Positions 8,403-16,592 of a stretch of DNA of 64,000 bases are shown piece by piece. The stretch comes from JACDEA01 sp963742585 (GTDB taxonomy: Bacteria; Actinomycetota; Acidimicrobiia; Acidimicrobiales; JACDEA01). The notes under the pieces are model-generated. The model worked only from the letters and a program-made list of their open reading frames with translations. It was not told where the DNA came from and ran no database searches. The stretch is taken from NCBI GenBank assembly GCA_963742585.1, contig CAVUMI010000009.1:806001-870000 (forward strand), given 5' to 3'. A program made the position numbers and the translations under genes. How positions within the stretch are numbered: position 1 is the stretch's first letter; the number at the start of each line of letters is the position of its first letter.

Positions 8403-9004
8403 TCGCGGTTCTCGACTACGGGATCGGCAACCTCCGCTCGGCGGAGAAGGCACTGCAGAAAGTTGGGGCCGATGCGCGCCTGATCGCGGATGCCGATGAC
8501 GTCGTGGGCGCCGACGGTGTCGTCCTTCCTGGGGTTGGCAACTACGGACGGTGCATCGAGGCCCTGCGGGACAGTGCGCTCGATCGCGTCGCGCTCGACG
8601 CAATCAACGCCGGCACCCCGTTCCTCGGGATCTGCGTCGGGATGCAGATGCTGTACGAGCGGTCCGAAGAGTCGCCGGGGGTACGCGGGCTGGGCGTGCT
8701 GGGCGGCACCAACCGGCTGCTCCCCGAGGATGTCAAGCGGCCGCAGATGCAATGGAACACGCTCGAGGTGACCCGTCCGGGCAGCTCGCTGTTGGAAGGG
8801 CTAGAGGAGCCCACCTGGATGTACTTCGTCCACTCGTACGCCCCAGAGGCCGGCGCCGACGTCGTGGCCACATGCGATTACGGCGGCCCAGTGGTCGCCG
8901 CGGTCGAGCGGGAGAACGTGTGGGCCACGCAGTTCCACCCGGAAAAGTCCGGCGACGCTGGCATGCAACTGCTGCGCAACTTCGTGGCCCGGTGCGCCGC
9001 CTGA
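8399..9004 (+). CDS. hisH: Imidazole glycerol phosphate synthase, glutaminase subunit
   Basis: Class I glutamine amidotransferase that supplies ammonia to HisF; 201 residues. Features: VIAVLDYGIGNLRS at the N-terminus, LPGVGNYGRC, the nucleophile elbow GICVGMQMLYERSEES (catalytic Cys), and the His-Glu pair in ATQFHPEKSGDAG. The GTG start overlaps the hisB TGA. Separated from its partner hisF only by hisA. Confidence 0.96.
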   Translation: MIAVLDYGIGNLRSAEKALQKVGADARLIADADDVVGADGVVLPGVGNYGRCIEALRDSALDRVALDAINAGTPFLGICVGMQMLYERSEESPGVRGLGVLGGTNRLLPEDVKRPQMQWNTLEVTRPGSSLLEGLEEPTWMYFVHSYAPEAGADVVATCDYGGPVVAAVERENVWATQFHPEKSGDAGMQLLRNFVARCAA

Positions 9005-9705
9005 TGGATCTCTATCCCGCCATCGACCTGCGGGCTGGGCGCGCCGTCCGCCTGCATCAGGGCGACTTCGATCGCGAAACGATCTACGACGACGACCCGA
9101 TCGCTCGCGCCCGCGCCTTCGAGGCCGCCGGGGCGCAGTGGCTCCACGTCGTCGACCTCGACGCCGCGCGCACGCAGGGCACCAACCGCGAGGTGGTGGT
9201 AGCGATCGCCCGCGCCGTGGGGATGCGCGTCCAGACCGGCGGGGGCGTGCGCGACGCCAGCTTGCTGGCCGAAGGCGTCGGGCGCATCGTGTGCGGCAGC
9301 ATCGCCATGAGCAATCCGAGCTTCACCCGTTCACTCATCCAGTCCTACCCCGATCGGGTGGCGGTGGGACTCGACCACCGCGACGGCAAGATCCGCACGC
9401 GCGGATGGGAAGTCGACAGCGGCGTCTCACTGCACGACGCGGTGCAGTGGCCCGCGTTTGCCAACGCCGCGTCGTTCGTCATCACCAACATCGCGCGCGA
9501 CAGCACGCTGGCCGGGCCCGACATCGAAGGCTTACGGGACGCGGTGGCGTCGACGTCGGTGCCGGTGATCGCATCAGGTGGCGTCGGATCGCTCGACGAT
9601 TTTCGCGCCCTGCGCGATACCGGCGTCGCGGGTGTCATCGTCGGAAAGGCCATATACGAACAGCACTTCACAGTCGAGGAGGCGGTGGCGGCGTGCGCAC
9701 CGTGA
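9004..9705 (+). CDS. hisA: ProFAR isomerase HisA (possibly PriA-like)
   Basis: Beta/alpha-barrel isomerase converting ProFAR to PRFAR; 233 residues. Features: MDLYPAIDLRAGRAVRL, LHVVDLDAARTQGTN, VQTGGGVRD, VIASGGVGSLDDF and the phosphate-binding GVIVGKAIYE. In many Actinobacteria this gene is the bifunctional PriA that also replaces TrpF. Here a separate trpF lies at 18164, so plain HisA activity is the simpler reading. ATG shares a base with the hisH stop. Confidence 0.93.
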   Translation: MDLYPAIDLRAGRAVRLHQGDFDRETIYDDDPIARARAFEAAGAQWLHVVDLDAARTQGTNREVVVAIARAVGMRVQTGGGVRDASLLAEGVGRIVCGSIAMSNPSFTRSLIQSYPDRVAVGLDHRDGKIRTRGWEVDSGVSLHDAVQWPAFANAASFVITNIARDSTLAGPDIEGLRDAVASTSVPVIASGGVGSLDDFRALRDTGVAGVIVGKAIYEQHFTVEEAVAACAP

Positions 9706-10457
9706 GGGTGATTCCCTGTCTCGACGTCGACCACGGGCGCGTCGTCAAAGGTGTCAACTTCGTCAACCTGCGGGACGCCGGCGATCCGGTCGAGCTGGCG
9801 GCACGCTACGACCAGGAAGGTGCTGACGAGGTCGTGTTTCTCGACATCACGGCGTCGTCCGATGCGCGCGACACGATGGTCGACGTCGTGGCCCGCACCG
9901 CGGATGAGGTGTTCATTCCGCTGACGGTGGGTGGTGGGGTTCGTTCCAATGAGGGCGCACGCGCCCTACTGCGGGCCGGGGCCGACAAAGTGTCGGTGAA
10001 CACCAGCGCCGTCGCCCGACCGGAGCTCGTCCAGGAGCTCAGCGCCGAGTTCGGCGCGCAGTGTGTCGTGGTGGCAATCGACGCGCGCCGATCGGGCTCC
10101 GGCTTCGAAGTATTCACCCATGGCGGGCGCACGCCGACCGGCCGTGACGCGGTCGCGTGGGCCGCCGAGGTCGAGAAGCTGGGCGCCGGAGAGATCCTCC
10201 TCACCTCGATGGATCGCGACGGCACCAAGGACGGGTTCGACATCGCGCTCACGTGGGCAGTCACCGACGCCTGTGGCGTGCCTGTCATCGCCAGCGGTGG
10301 CGTGGGCACGCTCGAGCATCTCGTCGAGGGGGCGGTCGAGGGCGGTGCCGACGGACTGCTGGCCGCGTCGATCTTTCACTTCGGCGAGTTCACGGTCGCC
10401 CAGGCCAAGCACCACCTCGCTGCGGCAGGCGTCGCGGTGCGTCCCGCGAGGGACTAG
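9693..10457 (+). CDS. hisF: Imidazole glycerol phosphate synthase, cyclase subunit
   Basis: Synthase subunit turning PRFAR plus ammonia into imidazole glycerol phosphate and AICAR; about 254 residues. Features: VIPCLDVDHGRVVKGVNF (catalytic Asp), VFLDITASSDARDT, LTVGGGVRSNEGARALL, LLTSMDRDGTKDGFD (second catalytic Asp), and VIASGGVGTLEHL. Start at GTG 9693 or GTG 9702, both overlapping the end of hisA. Confidence 0.95.
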   Translation: MRTVRVIPCLDVDHGRVVKGVNFVNLRDAGDPVELAARYDQEGADEVVFLDITASSDARDTMVDVVARTADEVFIPLTVGGGVRSNEGARALLRAGADKVSVNTSAVARPELVQELSAEFGAQCVVVAIDARRSGSGFEVFTHGGRTPTGRDAVAWAAEVEKLGAGEILLTSMDRDGTKDGFDIALTWAVTDACGVPVIASGGVGTLEHLVEGAVEGGADGLLAASIFHFGEFTVAQAKHHLAAAGVAVRPARD

Positions 10458-10473
10458 CGGGTACCTTCGTCCC

Positions 10474-10821
10474 GTGGCACAGCCCAAGCGGAAGGCAGAC
10501 CCGGCCGACCAGAAGGACGCGATCATGATGTTGGCCGATCGCATCCTGGTGCAGATCCCGGCGTCCGAGGGCGAGCGCAAGTCGCGTTCGGGAATCCTCA
10601 TTCCCGCCACGGCGCAGGTTTCGAAGCGGCTCAGCTGGGCGGAGGTCGTCGCCGTCGGTCCGCACGTTCGCAACATCACGCCGGGTGACAAAGTGCTATT
10701 CAACCCCGAGGACCGCTACGAGGTGGAAGTCCAGGGCGAGGAGTACCTCCTCATGCGCGAACGCGACATCCACGCCGTCGCCTCCGGCCGTGTCGACGGC
10801 TCCACCGGCCTTTACCTCTAG
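10474..10821 (+). CDS. GroES-like co-chaperonin (Cpn10 fold)
   Basis: 115 residues with the Cpn10 pattern: MLADRILVQIPASEGERKS at the strand-1 position, a short mobile-loop region (SRSGILIPATAQVSK), then AEVVAVGPHVRNITPGDKVLF, and EYLLMRERDIHAV near the end. Compared with classical GroES (~97 residues) it has a charged N-terminal extension of ~18 residues and a short C-terminal tail. No groEL is nearby. It sits between hisF and hisI, 16 bases after hisF. Whether it caps GroEL or has another role cannot be told from sequence. Confidence 0.87.
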   Translation: MAQPKRKADPADQKDAIMMLADRILVQIPASEGERKSRSGILIPATAQVSKRLSWAEVVAVGPHVRNITPGDKVLFNPEDRYEVEVQGEEYLLMRERDIHAVASGRVDGSTGLYL

Positions 10822-10826
10822 CCGAA

Positions 10827-10948
10827 CCTCCAAGTTTCAGTTTTGATACGCCGCGCCTCCAAGTCGATTCTCGGTGCCCTCAGAATCGGACGAATGGGTT
10901 GTCCGGCCAGACTTGGAGGCGGTTTGTTACGAAACTGAAACTTGGAGG
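10827..10948. repeat. Nested inverted repeat built from CCTCCAAGT units
   Basis: Fills most of the 158-base gap between the GroES-like gene and hisI. The outer arms match perfectly over 17 bp (10827-10843 with 10932-10948), the inner arms over 12 bp (10854-10865 with 10910-10921), with an inner 7-bp pair (10865-10871 with 10882-10888). The unit CCTCCAAGT occurs twice in each orientation. It could fold as one long hairpin. No T-run or target-site duplication is visible. Could be a dispersed intergenic palindrome of the REP type, an RNA element or a small non-autonomous element. Confidence 0.8.
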
Positions 10949-10979
10949 CACCGGTCGCAGCAGGACCTACGATTGATCG

Positions 10980-11330
10980 ATGGCAGTCGTCTCGCAGCCC
11001 GATTTGAGCGCGATCCAATTTGACGATCGCGGCCTCGTGCCCGCGATCGCCCAGGACCAGGCCACCGGCAAGGTCCTGATGGTGGGTTGGATGAACGCCG
11101 AGACGTTGCGCGAGACGCTCGAGAGCGAGCGGATGGTCTACTGGAGCCGCAGCCGCCAGGAGCGTTGGGCGAAGGGGGACACGTCGGGCAACCGGCAGTG
11201 GGTACGCGAGGCCTATTTCGACTGCGACGGCGACGTCCTGCTGTTTGTGGTCGAGCAAGAAGGCGAAGGCGCGTGCCACACCGGCGAGTTCAGCTGCTTC
11301 TATCGAAGCCTTGTCGCAACAGCCGAGTAG
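10980..11330 (+). CDS. hisI: Phosphoribosyl-AMP cyclohydrolase
   Basis: Third step of histidine synthesis, zinc dependent; 116 residues. Features: VLMVGWMNAETLRETL, YWSRSRQERWAKGDTSGN, and the metal and catalytic Cys in DCDGDVLLF and GACHTGEFSCFYR. Only the cyclohydrolase domain is present; HisE would be separate. A TACGAT hexamer six bases before the ATG could be a -10 box giving an almost leaderless mRNA. Overlaps the trpE start. Confidence 0.95.
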   Translation: MAVVSQPDLSAIQFDDRGLVPAIAQDQATGKVLMVGWMNAETLRETLESERMVYWSRSRQERWAKGDTSGNRQWVREAYFDCDGDVLLFVVEQEGEGACHTGEFSCFYRSLVATAE

Positions 11331-12828
11331 GGAGGACTTCCGCGCCCTAGCGGCGCGGCACCGGGTCGTTCCGGTGTGGCGAGAACTCATCGCTGATATG
11401 GCGACGCCCGTGTCACAGTTCCTGCGCCTGGTCGACGACCAACCGGGTTTCCTCCTCGAGTCGGTCGAGCGCGAGCGTTGGAGCCGCTTCAGTTTCGTCG
11501 GTCGGCGCCCGCAGGCCACCCTCTTGCTCCGCGATGGCCGCCTCGAGGTCGAGGGCCAGCTGCCGGACGAGGTGCCGCGCGACCGCGGGGCCTTGGCCGC
11601 GCTCGAAGCGCTCATCAACTGCTATCGCGCGCCGGCCCTACCCGATCTGCCACCGCTGCACAGTGGCGTGGTCGGCTATCTGGGGTACGACGTCGTCCGC
11701 GAAGTCGAGCGGCTTCCCGACGTCCCCTCCGACGACCTCGGCCACCCCGAAGCGGTGCTGACTGTCATTGGGCAGATCGCCGCGTTCGACCACTGGCGCC
11801 AGCGCGTCACGATCATCGACAACGCGCTCCTGCCGCCCAACCCGTCGACCGACACCATGGACGCCGCGTACGACGCCGCGCTCACGCGGCTCGACGAGTT
11901 CGCCGCTGACGGTGCCCGGCCCTTGGCCGAGCCCGTGCTGCCTCCGCCCGCCTCCGGCGATTCGATGCCCGATGTCAAGCGCACGCTTACCGAGAAGCAG
12001 TGGAGCGATGCGGTCGCGGTGGCCAAGGAGTACATCCTCGCCGGCGACATCTTCCAAGTCGTGCTGTCACAGCGCTTCGACCTGCACCTCGAGGCAGACT
12101 CGTTCGACGTCTACCGGGCACTTCGCCAGGTCAACCCGAGTCCGTACATGTACTTCATCCGGCACCCGGAGATAACTGTTGTCGGCTCCTCGCCCGAACC
12201 CATGGTTCAGCTGCTCGACGGTCGGGTGATTTCGCGGCCGATCGCGGGTACCCGGCGGCGCGGGCGCACCGACGCCGATGACCGCCGTATGGCAGGGGAG
12301 CTGAGCGAGGATCCCAAGGAGGTTGCCGAGCACATCATGCTCGTCGACCTCGCCCGCAACGACGTGGGCCGCGTGGTCACGTTCGGCACCGAAACCGTCG
12401 ACGAGTTGATGACGCTCGAGTACTACAGCCACGTCATGCATCTGACATCGCAGGTCTCGGGCGACCTCGTCCCCGGCAAGGGCCCGATCGACGTTCTGCG
12501 GGCGACCCTGCCGGCGGGAACAGTGTCGGGTGCGCCGAAGGTGCGAGCGATGCAAATCATCGATGAGCTCGAGCCGACGAAGCGGGGCGGCTATGCGGGC
12601 GTTGTCGGCTACGTCGATTTCTCCGGCAACCTCGACACGGCTATCGCAATCCGCACGATGTTCATCACTCCCGATGGGCGGGCGTCTGTGCAGGCCGGCG
12701 CGGGCATCGTCGCCGACAGCGACCCCGAGTTGGAGGATCTTGAATGCCGCAACAAGGCGGCGGCGCTGCTGGCGGCGGTACCGCCGGCCCGGCGGATGAC
12801 CTCGACTAGGCGCGCCCATGGGAACTGA
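11311..12828 (+). CDS. trpE: Anthranilate synthase component I
   Basis: Converts chorismate to anthranilate using ammonia from TrpG; about 505 residues. Features: the ILAGDIFQVVLSQRFD chorismate-binding core, SPEPMVQL, RPIAGTRRRGRTDADDRRM, AEHIMLVDLARNDVGRV, LPAGTVSGAPKVRAMQII and QAGAGIVADSDPELED. The start is uncertain: TTG 11311 keeps the conserved REDFRALAARHRVVPVWREL region, while GTG 11245 lies deep inside hisI. trpG and trpD are not in this window. Confidence 0.94.
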   Translation: MSQQPSREDFRALAARHRVVPVWRELIADMATPVSQFLRLVDDQPGFLLESVERERWSRFSFVGRRPQATLLLRDGRLEVEGQLPDEVPRDRGALAALEALINCYRAPALPDLPPLHSGVVGYLGYDVVREVERLPDVPSDDLGHPEAVLTVIGQIAAFDHWRQRVTIIDNALLPPNPSTDTMDAAYDAALTRLDEFAADGARPLAEPVLPPPASGDSMPDVKRTLTEKQWSDAVAVAKEYILAGDIFQVVLSQRFDLHLEADSFDVYRALRQVNPSPYMYFIRHPEITVVGSSPEPMVQLLDGRVISRPIAGTRRRGRTDADDRRMAGELSEDPKEVAEHIMLVDLARNDVGRVVTFGTETVDELMTLEYYSHVMHLTSQVSGDLVPGKGPIDVLRATLPAGTVSGAPKVRAMQIIDELEPTKRGGYAGVVGYVDFSGNLDTAIAIRTMFITPDGRASVQAGAGIVADSDPELEDLECRNKAAALLAAVPPARRMTSTRRAHGN

Positions 12829-13685
12829 CCTAGCCACGGAGTACGAGGCCTTACGCCACGACGTCGGCGCGGTTTGGCTGGCGCGCGATGCCCTCAGCGT
12901 TTCCGGACCCGACGCGCTCGCGTTCCTCGACGGCCAGCTGAGCCAGGACATAAAGGTGATCCCGGTGGGGTCGGCCGCCGACTCGCTGCTCCTGCTACCG
13001 CAGGGCAAAGTGGTCGCGCTGCTACGGGTCTTGCGGCGAGCGGAGAACGACTTCGTGCTCGATACCGATGGGGGCTGGGGCGAGGTGGTCATCGAGCGGC
13101 TCGAGCGCTTCAAGCTGCGTACGAAGGCGGACATCGAGGGGATGCCGGAGTGGCGATGCCTGGCCATCCGCGGGCCACGTGCGCGCGCGACGCGGCCACC
13201 GGCCTCGCCGACGACTGGCCGGGTCTCCCCGGCGTGGATCTGATCGGCGACGACGTCGTCGTGCCCGAGGGTGTGCTGCTCTGCGATCAGCAGACCTACG
13301 AGGCGGTGCGCATCGAAGCCGGCGTGCCCCGGATGGGACGCGAGCTCACCGAGCAGACCATTCCGGCGGAGGCCACCGGCGTCGTGGAGCGAGCGGTGAG
13401 TTTCACCAAGGGCTGCTACACCGGCCAGGAACTCGTCGCCGCGCATCGATTCCCGCGGCGGCAACGTCGCTCGTCGCCTCGTCGGCGTCGAGTTCGCTGG
13501 TGACGCAGTCCCCGAACCGGGAACGCCCCTTTCCGATGCGGACGGCGCGCAGGTAGGCGTCGTCACGTCGGGCGCCTGGTCGCCTCGCACGGGCGCGGCA
13601 GTCGCGCTCGGCGTACGTCAACCGCAAGTTGGACGTGCCGGCGCAGCTTCCGGACGCGCTGGTGAAGGATTTGCCGCTCGCATGA
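12818..13685 (+). pseudogene. ygfZ: YgfZ/GcvT-like folate-binding protein, three frameshifts
   Basis: Homologue of YgfZ, a folate-binding protein that helps maintain certain iron-sulfur enzymes. The first frame runs from ATG 12818 (DVGAVWLARDALSVSGPDAL, FLDGQLSQDI). It shifts at the GC run near 13180-13189 (2 extra bases), continues through the signature KGCYTGQELVA, shifts near 13450 (1 extra base) into RIDSRGGNVARRLVGVEFAG, and shifts near 13611 (1 extra base) into VNRKLDVPAQLPDALVKD. Removing four bases would give a clean frame of ~287 residues. Start overlaps trpE by 11 bases; stop overlaps the next ATG. All three look like insertions, so sequencing error is more likely than gene decay. 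Confidence 0.85.
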
Positions 13686-14513
13686 TGCGCGTCCTCGCGG
13701 TCATCGCCGCGCTCATGCTGACGGCGTGTTCGGACGGCGTGGTCAAGATCAAGGACCCTGGGCCGGTACCGGAGACGACCACGAGCACCGCGGTCGACGT
13801 TGGTGCGATCGCGCTGAAAGGCGTGACCAGCCGCACCTCGACGTCGATCGGCGTCGGCCCGGGAGGCGCCTCGCTGAACGGCACCGTGACCGGGCCGGAG
13901 GGTGCCCTGACCAACGCGACCGTCCACGTCGAGCGGCTGGTCGGCGCGGCGAGCGGTGCGATGGACGTGACCACCCGGCCCGATGGCACGTGGACCCTTC
14001 CGATGATTCTCGGGGGTCGGTATCGGGTGCGGGCGTGGCGCACACCCGACCTCGCGCTCACCAAGCCCGAAGTGTTCTACCTGCAGTCGAGCGAGACCCG
14101 CGGTCAACCTCCGGCTCGACCGCTACGAGGGAGGCGCGGCCAGCGCATCGATCGCGCCTGATCCCCCTGTCGTGCGCGAGCCGGCCAACCTATTCGTGCT
14201 GGTCGCGCAGCGTACCGTTGATGCGGGCGGTGTCGTGCGCTCGACCCCGATCCCGGGAGCGACGGTCGAGCTGGTCGGCAACGGCTTTCAGCTCGAGAGC
14301 GCGAACCCGACGACGACGGACGGCAAGGGCGTGGCCCAGTGGCGCGTTCAGTGCACGACCGTGGGTCAGCCCAACCTGGCGGTGACCGTATCGGGAGGTA
14401 CTTCGTTGCCGTTGACGCTGCCGGCGTGCGTCGATACGGGCTACGTCGCGCCGGCGACGTCGACGACAGTCAACACGGTGCGGACGTCGACGACGCGGCG
14501 GCGGGGAGTGTGA
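13682..14513 (+). CDS. Lipoprotein with carboxypeptidase-regulatory-like domains, frameshifted
   Basis: Begins MMRVLAVIAALMLTACSDG, a lipoprotein signal with Cys at residue 16. Residues ~55-125 form a beta-sandwich-like segment (SLNGTVTGPEGALTNATVHV, TTRPDGTWTLPMILGGRYRVRAW) typical of CarboxypepD_reg or prealbumin-like domains. After RSSET-R the frame breaks near 14098-14103 (one extra base). The rest (VNLRLDRYEGG..., then PIPGATVELVGNGFQ, TTDGKGVAQWRV) reads on to 14513 and looks like a second Ig/SpaA-like domain with a Thr-rich tail. The corrected product is ~276 residues. The 3' end overlaps the opposing kinase gene by 44 bases. Function unknown; surface location likely. Confidence 0.72.
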
Positions 14514-15819
14514 CGAGCATGCGGGTGCCGCCGTCGGGACCGGCGCTGGCGCGGACCGAGCCGTCCATCGCGCCCACGAGTTCAGCCACGATGGCCAACC
14601 CGAGGCCGGATCCGACCTTCCGCGGCTGAGCCGGGGTGGGCCGCGTCGGCTGATACAGGCGGTCGAACACCCGAGCGTGCTCCGCCGGCGGGATCCCCGG
14701 TCCGTCGTCGGTCACCGCGAACATCACGTCATGCGCCCCGCGCTCGATGGCCACATCGATGCGGGCGTTGGCGAACTTGAGGGCGTTCTCGACCAGGTTG
14801 GCGACGACCTGCGCCAGGCGCTCAGGGTCGACGTGGCCGACGAGGCGTGTGGCGTCGTCGGGCACCACCACCGCGAGCTCGACGCCGGCGTCGAGGGCCG
14901 CCGGGCGAAAGCCCTCTGCCGTTTCCGTCACGACCTCGGCGATATTGACCAGCTGCGGCGCGAACTGAAACTGACGCGCGTCGAGCCGGGCCAGTTCGAG
15001 GAGGTCGGCGACGAGTCGTTCCAGCCGCCGTGCCTCTGACGCGATCACGCTGGCGGCACGGACGTCATCGTCGGTGGCACCCTCCGCGATTGCTTCGGCA
15101 AAGCCACGGATCGAGGTCAGTGGTGTGCGCAGGTCGTGCGAGACCGAGAGGAGGAATTGGCGCTCTAGCCCGCGAAGCCGCGCGAGGTTCTCAGCCATCG
15201 CGTTGATCGATGTCGTCAGCGACGCCAGCTCGGGATCAGCGGTGGTCGACGTCGGGACACGCGCATCGAGGTCGCCGGTGGCGATGCGGCGCGTGGCGGC
15301 CTCGGCCTCCTCCAATGGCCGCGCGATGCGACGGCCCAACCGGTCGCCGACGACGGCGGCGACGAGCAGGGCGATCGCCGCGGCGATCAGGAAGAAGCCA
15401 AGGCCGTCACCGGAAGGCGGGAGCTGACGGGTGAGGACAACGGCGACGCGCCCGCGAGACTGCGCACTCGCCGCGGCGAACACCATCGACCCGTGGCGGC
15501 CGGTGAGGCTCGAGCGCGTTGCCAGCGGCTGGAGGTCGGCGTTGGTCACACCCGCGGGCACGTCGAGCCACGTGCCTGTACGCGGCTGGAAGCGCGCCAG
15601 CGCGGCGTTGTCGAGTTTCAACGCTTGGCGGATCGCGGCGATGGCGACGGGTCGAGCAATGTCATCGGCCGCTTGCGCGACGGCTTCCGCCTGGCGCAGC
15701 AACTCCTGGCGCGTGTCGCGTTCGGCGGCGCGTCGGGCCAGGACGAGCGTGCCGAGGCCGGTCACGAGCAGCGCGCCGGCGACGACGCCGACGATGGTGA
15801 TCGTTAGCCGTCTACGCAC
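14470..15819 (-). CDS. Sensor histidine kinase
   Basis: 449-residue membrane sensor. TM1 at ~7-28, an extracellular region to ~140, TM2 at ~140-160, a HAMP domain (RRIARPLEEAEAATRRI), an H-box with phospho-acceptor His (SVSHDLRTPLTSIRGFAEAI), N-box NLVENALKFA, G1 DDGPGIPPAEH, and G2 GSGLGLAIVAELVG. GTG start at 15819, three bases after the stop of the response regulator, so the pair is one operon. The stimulus is unknown; similar actinobacterial pairs respond to envelope stress or antibiotics, which is only analogy. Confidence 0.94.
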   Translation of the reverse strand: MRRRLTITIVGVVAGALLVTGLGTLVLARRAAERDTRQELLRQAEAVAQAADDIARPVAIAAIRQALKLDNAALARFQPRTGTWLDVPAGVTNADLQPLATRSSLTGRHGSMVFAAASAQSRGRVAVVLTRQLPPSGDGLGFFLIAAAIALLVAAVVGDRLGRRIARPLEEAEAATRRIATGDLDARVPTSTTADPELASLTTSINAMAENLARLRGLERQFLLSVSHDLRTPLTSIRGFAEAIAEGATDDDVRAASVIASEARRLERLVADLLELARLDARQFQFAPQLVNIAEVVTETAEGFRPAALDAGVELAVVVPDDATRLVGHVDPERLAQVVANLVENALKFANARIDVAIERGAHDVMFAVTDDGPGIPPAEHARVFDRLYQPTRPTPAQPRKVGSGLGLAIVAELVGAMDGSVRASAGPDGGTRMLVTLPAAASSTSAPC

Positions 15820-15822
15820 GCG

Positions 15823-16503
15823 CTAGCCGAGCCGGTACCCGACACCCCACACCGTGGCGAGGGGCAAGGCGGTACCCAGCTTCTTGCGGAGCTGGCGCAC
15901 GTGGACGTCGACCGTGCGCTCGTCGCCGAACCACTCCGCACCCCACGCGCCGTCGAGCAGTTGGCGCCGGCTCAGAGCCAATCCGGCGTTCTCGGCGAGG
16001 AATTGGAGCAGATCGAACTCGCGAGTCGCCAGGCCCACCACCTCGCCGGCGACGCGTGCTTCGCGCCGGCCGGTGTCGACCTCCACTGGCCCGACGACGA
16101 TCACCTCGGGCTCTTGACGACCGCTCGCTTCGGTTCGCCGCAGGATCGCCTTCACCCGAGCCACCAGCTCGCGAGGCGAGAAGGGCTTGGTGACATAGTC
16201 GTCGGCGCCCAGTTCGAGGCCGACAATGCGGTCGATCTCGCCGTCGCGGGCGGTGAGCATCAGAACCGGGACGTCGCTGGTGGTCCGCAGCTGACGGCAG
16301 ACGTCGAGCCCGTCGAGGTCGCCGGGAAGGCCGACGTCGAGGATCACCAGGCGCGGCTGTTCACGATCGACGCGGGCCAAACCGTCACGCCCATTGCTGG
16401 TCTGAATGACACGAAAGCCCTCGCGCCGGAGATACATGTCGAGCAAATCGGCGATGTTCGCGTCGTCCTCGACCACCACAATGGTTCCGGCATCGCGAGG
16501 CAC
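15823..16503 (-). CDS. OmpR/PhoB-family response regulator
   Basis: 226 residues. Receiver domain ~8-120: IVVVEDDANIADLL, phospho-acceptor in LVILDVGLPGDLDG, and the conserved Lys in DDYVTKPFSPRELVARV. C-terminal winged helix: LATREFDLLQFLAENAG, then ERTVDVHVRQLRKKLG and VWGVGYRLG. GTG 16503 chosen; the reading frame upstream to 16596 lacks family similarity. Twenty-four bases upstream of the start lies one of three identical 14-bp motifs, suggesting autoregulation. Partner of the kinase directly downstream. Confidence 0.95.
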   Translation of the reverse strand: MPRDAGTIVVVEDDANIADLLDMYLRREGFRVIQTSNGRDGLARVDREQPRLVILDVGLPGDLDGLDVCRQLRTTSDVPVLMLTARDGEIDRIVGLELGADDYVTKPFSPRELVARVKAILRRTEASGRQEPEVIVVGPVEVDTGRREARVAGEVVGLATREFDLLQFLAENAGLALSRRQLLDGAWGAEWFGDERTVDVHVRQLRKKLGTALPLATVWGVGYRLG

Positions 16504-16526
16504 CCCAGTAGCGTTACACCCAGGAA

Positions 16527-16540
16527 TGAGGAAAGTGTGA
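16527..16540 (-). promoter_or_regulatory. Repeated 14-bp motif TCACACTTTCCTCA, site b, upstream of response regulator
   Basis: Same 14 bases as sites at 3258 and 17435, here reading toward the response regulator gene, 24-37 bases before its start codon. A possible -10 box (TAACGC) lies about 10 bases further downstream, which would place the motif at the -35 region. A binding site for the encoded OmpR-type regulator is inference. Confidence 0.5.
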
Positions 16541-16592
16541 GATGCGCACCGGTGGCGCAGGTAGGCATCCGGCTCTCGTCGTGAACGGGTTG

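Noticed and set aside
9004..9705. Calling this gene bifunctional PriA
   Set aside because: A separate, complete trpF is present at 18164, so dual function is not needed and cannot be shown from sequence.
12067..13590. 507-codon minus-strand frame opposite trpE and ygfZ
   Set aside because: Composition typical of antisense GC shadows and it covers well-supported genes.
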